From contig JBPCNZ010000151.1 in NCBI GenBank assembly GCA_051000755.1, positions 1 through 59,560 of the forward strand: a stretch of 59,560 nucleotides of DNA, in the 5' to 3' direction. The notes under the pieces were generated by a model that was not told the DNA's origin, searched no databases, and saw only the letters and a list, made by a program, of their open reading frames with translations. The position numbers and the translations under genes are program-made. Origin of the DNA: JALZAH01 sp051000755 (GTDB lineage: Bacteria; Actinomycetota; Acidimicrobiia; Acidimicrobiales; Palsa-688). The first letter of the stretch is position 1; each line of letters starts with the position of its first letter. Positions 58,110 through 59,560 of this stretch are shown here, piece after piece.

Positions 58110-58592
58110 GTGCCCCGACCACGCCCACCTTCGTCCGGGCGCCACCTGGCCAGGGTGGTGTTCGCCCTGGCTGCGACCACGGTGGCCGGAGCCGGGTGCT
58201 CATCGGCGAAGGTCAGCACCACCTCCACCACGCCCACCCCTCAGACCCTGGCCCCGCCGGACACGGCGGCGACACCCACGACCACCGCAACCGTCTCGGT
58301 CGTGCCCAGCTCCCCAGCCTCCTCATCGGAGGACGCAGCCGTGGCCCTGACCTCAGCGTGGGGCTCGGGGGACCGGGCCCGGGCCGCACAGGTCGCCACG
58401 CCCGCCGCCGTCACCACTCTCTTCGCCCTCCCGTACCCTCGGGGCAACCTGCAGTTTCGCAGTTGCAGCAACGGCTCCCCGTCCACCTGCACCTACCGCA
58501 ACACGGCATCGTCGGCCGGCGAGATCTACGACCTGGTCGTGGTGCAGGTCGCCAAAGGCTGGTACGTGATGGCCGTTCAACACGAGACCTGA
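58110..58592 (+). CDS. Small secreted lipoprotein of unknown function
   Basis: 160 residues from GTG 58110. Signal peptide ARVVFALAATTVAGAGC with lipobox, then a Thr/Pro/Ser linker (about 32-75). The small outside domain (about 80-160) has helix ALTSAWGSGDRARAAQVATP and a strand pattern ending in YDLVVVQVAKGWYVMAVQ, with two Cys (SCSNGSPSTC) that may pair. Resembles NTF2-like or SnoaL-type lipoproteins, but this is uncertain. Confidence 0.8.
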   Translation: MPRPRPPSSGRHLARVVFALAATTVAGAGCSSAKVSTTSTTPTPQTLAPPDTAATPTTTATVSVVPSSPASSSEDAAVALTSAWGSGDRARAAQVATPAAVTTLFALPYPRGNLQFRSCSNGSPSTCTYRNTASSAGEIYDLVVVQVAKGWYVMAVQHET

Positions 58593-58643
58593 GGGTTCGG
58601 GGGCGTCCGCCTCCCAACCCGGCGCTGGCACAATGGCGGGGCA

Positions 58644-59480
58644 ATGCCTCTCCAGGGAACCTTTGACGTCCTCAATTTCAGCGAGACCCTCAGGCTGCTC
58701 TCCCGCCAGAGCGTGACCGGTCGCCTGCACCTGAGGAGCCGCTCCTACGGTGCCAACCTCTTCTTCGAGGACGGCGCCCTCGTCGGCGCCGACCAGTCGG
58801 AGCATCCGGCGGCCGCCGCCGCCGGCGACGTTCGCAATCGGCTGGAGGAGATCTGCTTCGAGATGCTCGACGCAGACCGGGGCAGCTTCGAGTTTCAGCC
58901 CGGCAAGCCGACCGCCCTGCCCGGAGCGGTTCGCCTGAAGGTGGAGACGGTGCTGACCAGGGCTCGCAAGCGGCTCGAGGAGTGGCGGGTCCTGGCCGAT
59001 CGCGTCCCGTCACTCGAGGTCCAACCTCGCCTCGTCGCCGACCTCGACGCGTCCGAGGTGACCCTCGACAAGCAACGGTGGAAGATGCTGACGGTGGTCG
59101 ACGGCCGGCGCAACCTGCGGACCATCGGGCGGGCCCTGAACCTCTCCGACTTCGACGTGTGCCGGATACTTGTCGACCTCCTCGACGCCGGGGTCGTCGA
59201 GCTCGACGGTGCCGCCGCAGTGCTGGCCGCATCGGGCCGGGACCTGGTTCCGACCATCCCGCTGCCTGAGGGGCTCTCTGACAGCCTCGACGGCCAGGAC
59301 CCCCCGGGCGACGGTGAGATCGAGGGCGTGAAGGTGACCCGGGTCGAGTCGGGCGCCCCCCGCAGCCGGCCCCGGGCGGCCCGGCGCCCAGCTCCGGGCG
59401 CCGCCCCCCAGCCTGGCTCCGCGACCGGTGCCACCGACACCTCGTCGCCGGTACCGGTGGCACCCGCCGCGGCTCGGTAG
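58644..59480 (+). CDS. DUF4388-domain protein (PATAN-like)
   Basis: 278 residues from ATG 58644. Residues 1-115 are the DUF4388 type: LQGTFDVLNFSETLRLLSRQ, TGRLHLRSRSYGANLFFEDG, ALVGADQ and EEICFEMLDADRGSFEF, a domain found with response regulators and GTPase-linked signalling. Residues about 125-195 have a winged-helix look (RWKMLTVVDGRRNLRTIGRA, LSDFDVCRILVDLLDAGVVEL). The last 80 residues are Pro/Arg-rich and disordered. May link a signalling input to gene control; not assigned. Confidence 0.85.
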   Translation: MPLQGTFDVLNFSETLRLLSRQSVTGRLHLRSRSYGANLFFEDGALVGADQSEHPAAAAAGDVRNRLEEICFEMLDADRGSFEFQPGKPTALPGAVRLKVETVLTRARKRLEEWRVLADRVPSLEVQPRLVADLDASEVTLDKQRWKMLTVVDGRRNLRTIGRALNLSDFDVCRILVDLLDAGVVELDGAAAVLAASGRDLVPTIPLPEGLSDSLDGQDPPGDGEIEGVKVTRVESGAPRSRPRAARRPAPGAAPQPGSATGATDTSSPVPVAPAAAR

Positions 59481-59560
59481 GAGCAGGACACGACCACGGC
59501 GACGCCGGCCCCCGCCAACCAGCAGACCCACACCCCACCCGACCGACCGGCCCGTCGCCA

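Noticed and set aside
59481..59560. Start of a further gene at the right edge
   Set aside because: Eighty bases of Pro/Thr-rich reading, no start with ribosome site; window too short to judge.

Overview
This window is GC-rich, densely coded DNA from what looks like an actinobacterium, most probably of the Acidimicrobiia type. The lineage is inferred from a mycothiol-type formaldehyde dehydrogenase, an F420-pathway guanylyltransferase (CofC/FbiD), an HU protein with a lysine-rich tail, frequent GTG starts, ATGA/GTGA overlaps and an IcmF-type mutase. No rRNA, tRNA, CRISPR array, transposase or prophage was recognised.

Layout. 0-8 kb: MFS exporter, ACT-domain malic enzyme, MarR regulator, a four-cysteine small protein coupled to an Asp-box lipoprotein, cysteine dioxygenase, MpsC-like protein. 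8-16.4 kb: MarR plus a fused ABC exporter, then RibD-like reductase, SelD and RNase HII in overlapping order, with CofC and a PIG-L deacetylase leaving in the other direction. 16.4-20.3 kb: a nucleoid block (histone-H1-like protein, HU) and Lon. 20.8-25 kb: metal resistance, with arsI-aqpS-arsC diverging from arsR, followed by a CsoR operator, csoR, a micro-ORF and a permease carrying a YHS metal-binding domain. 25-30 kb: envelope genes, including a glycosyltransferase joined through one membrane segment to a deacetylase-like domain, next to an apparently complete deacetylase. 30-32.4 kb: a compact nickel/cobalt module (NmtR-like sensor, NiCoT permease, 62-residue histidine-rich peptide) with two nearly identical promoter-operators. 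32.7-43.5 kb: acyl-CoA ligase, an orphan metal-type binding lipoprotein, serine hydrolase, IcmF, phosphoketolase and acetate kinase. 43.6-48.5 kb: small or hypothetical proteins, a cytochrome b561/sulfite-oxidase-like fusion, a 21-codon leader ORF and a cupin. 48.5-59.5 kb: phosphoribulokinase and fructose-1,6-bisphosphatase (Calvin cycle), an operon of fused 2-oxoacid dehydrogenase E1, mycothiol-dependent formaldehyde dehydrogenase and metallo-hydrolase, a LytR-CpsA-Psr ligase, a lipoprotein and a DUF4388 protein.

How the genes fit together. Three neighbouring metal circuits (arsenic, probably copper, nickel) each have a dedicated sensor and visible or likely control DNA. Central carbon genes point to ribulose-phosphate turnover: PRK and FBPase regenerate ribulose bisphosphate, phosphoketolase plus acetate kinase split sugar phosphates to acetate and ATP, and IcmF and the acyl-CoA ligase handle acyl-CoAs. 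The strongest candidates for something undescribed are the nickel module with duplicated promoter-operators and a His-rich peptide, the csoR/micro-ORF/permease-YHS unit, and the glycosyltransferase-TM-deacetylase-like fusion. All functions are read from sequence motifs only; nothing was searched or computed.
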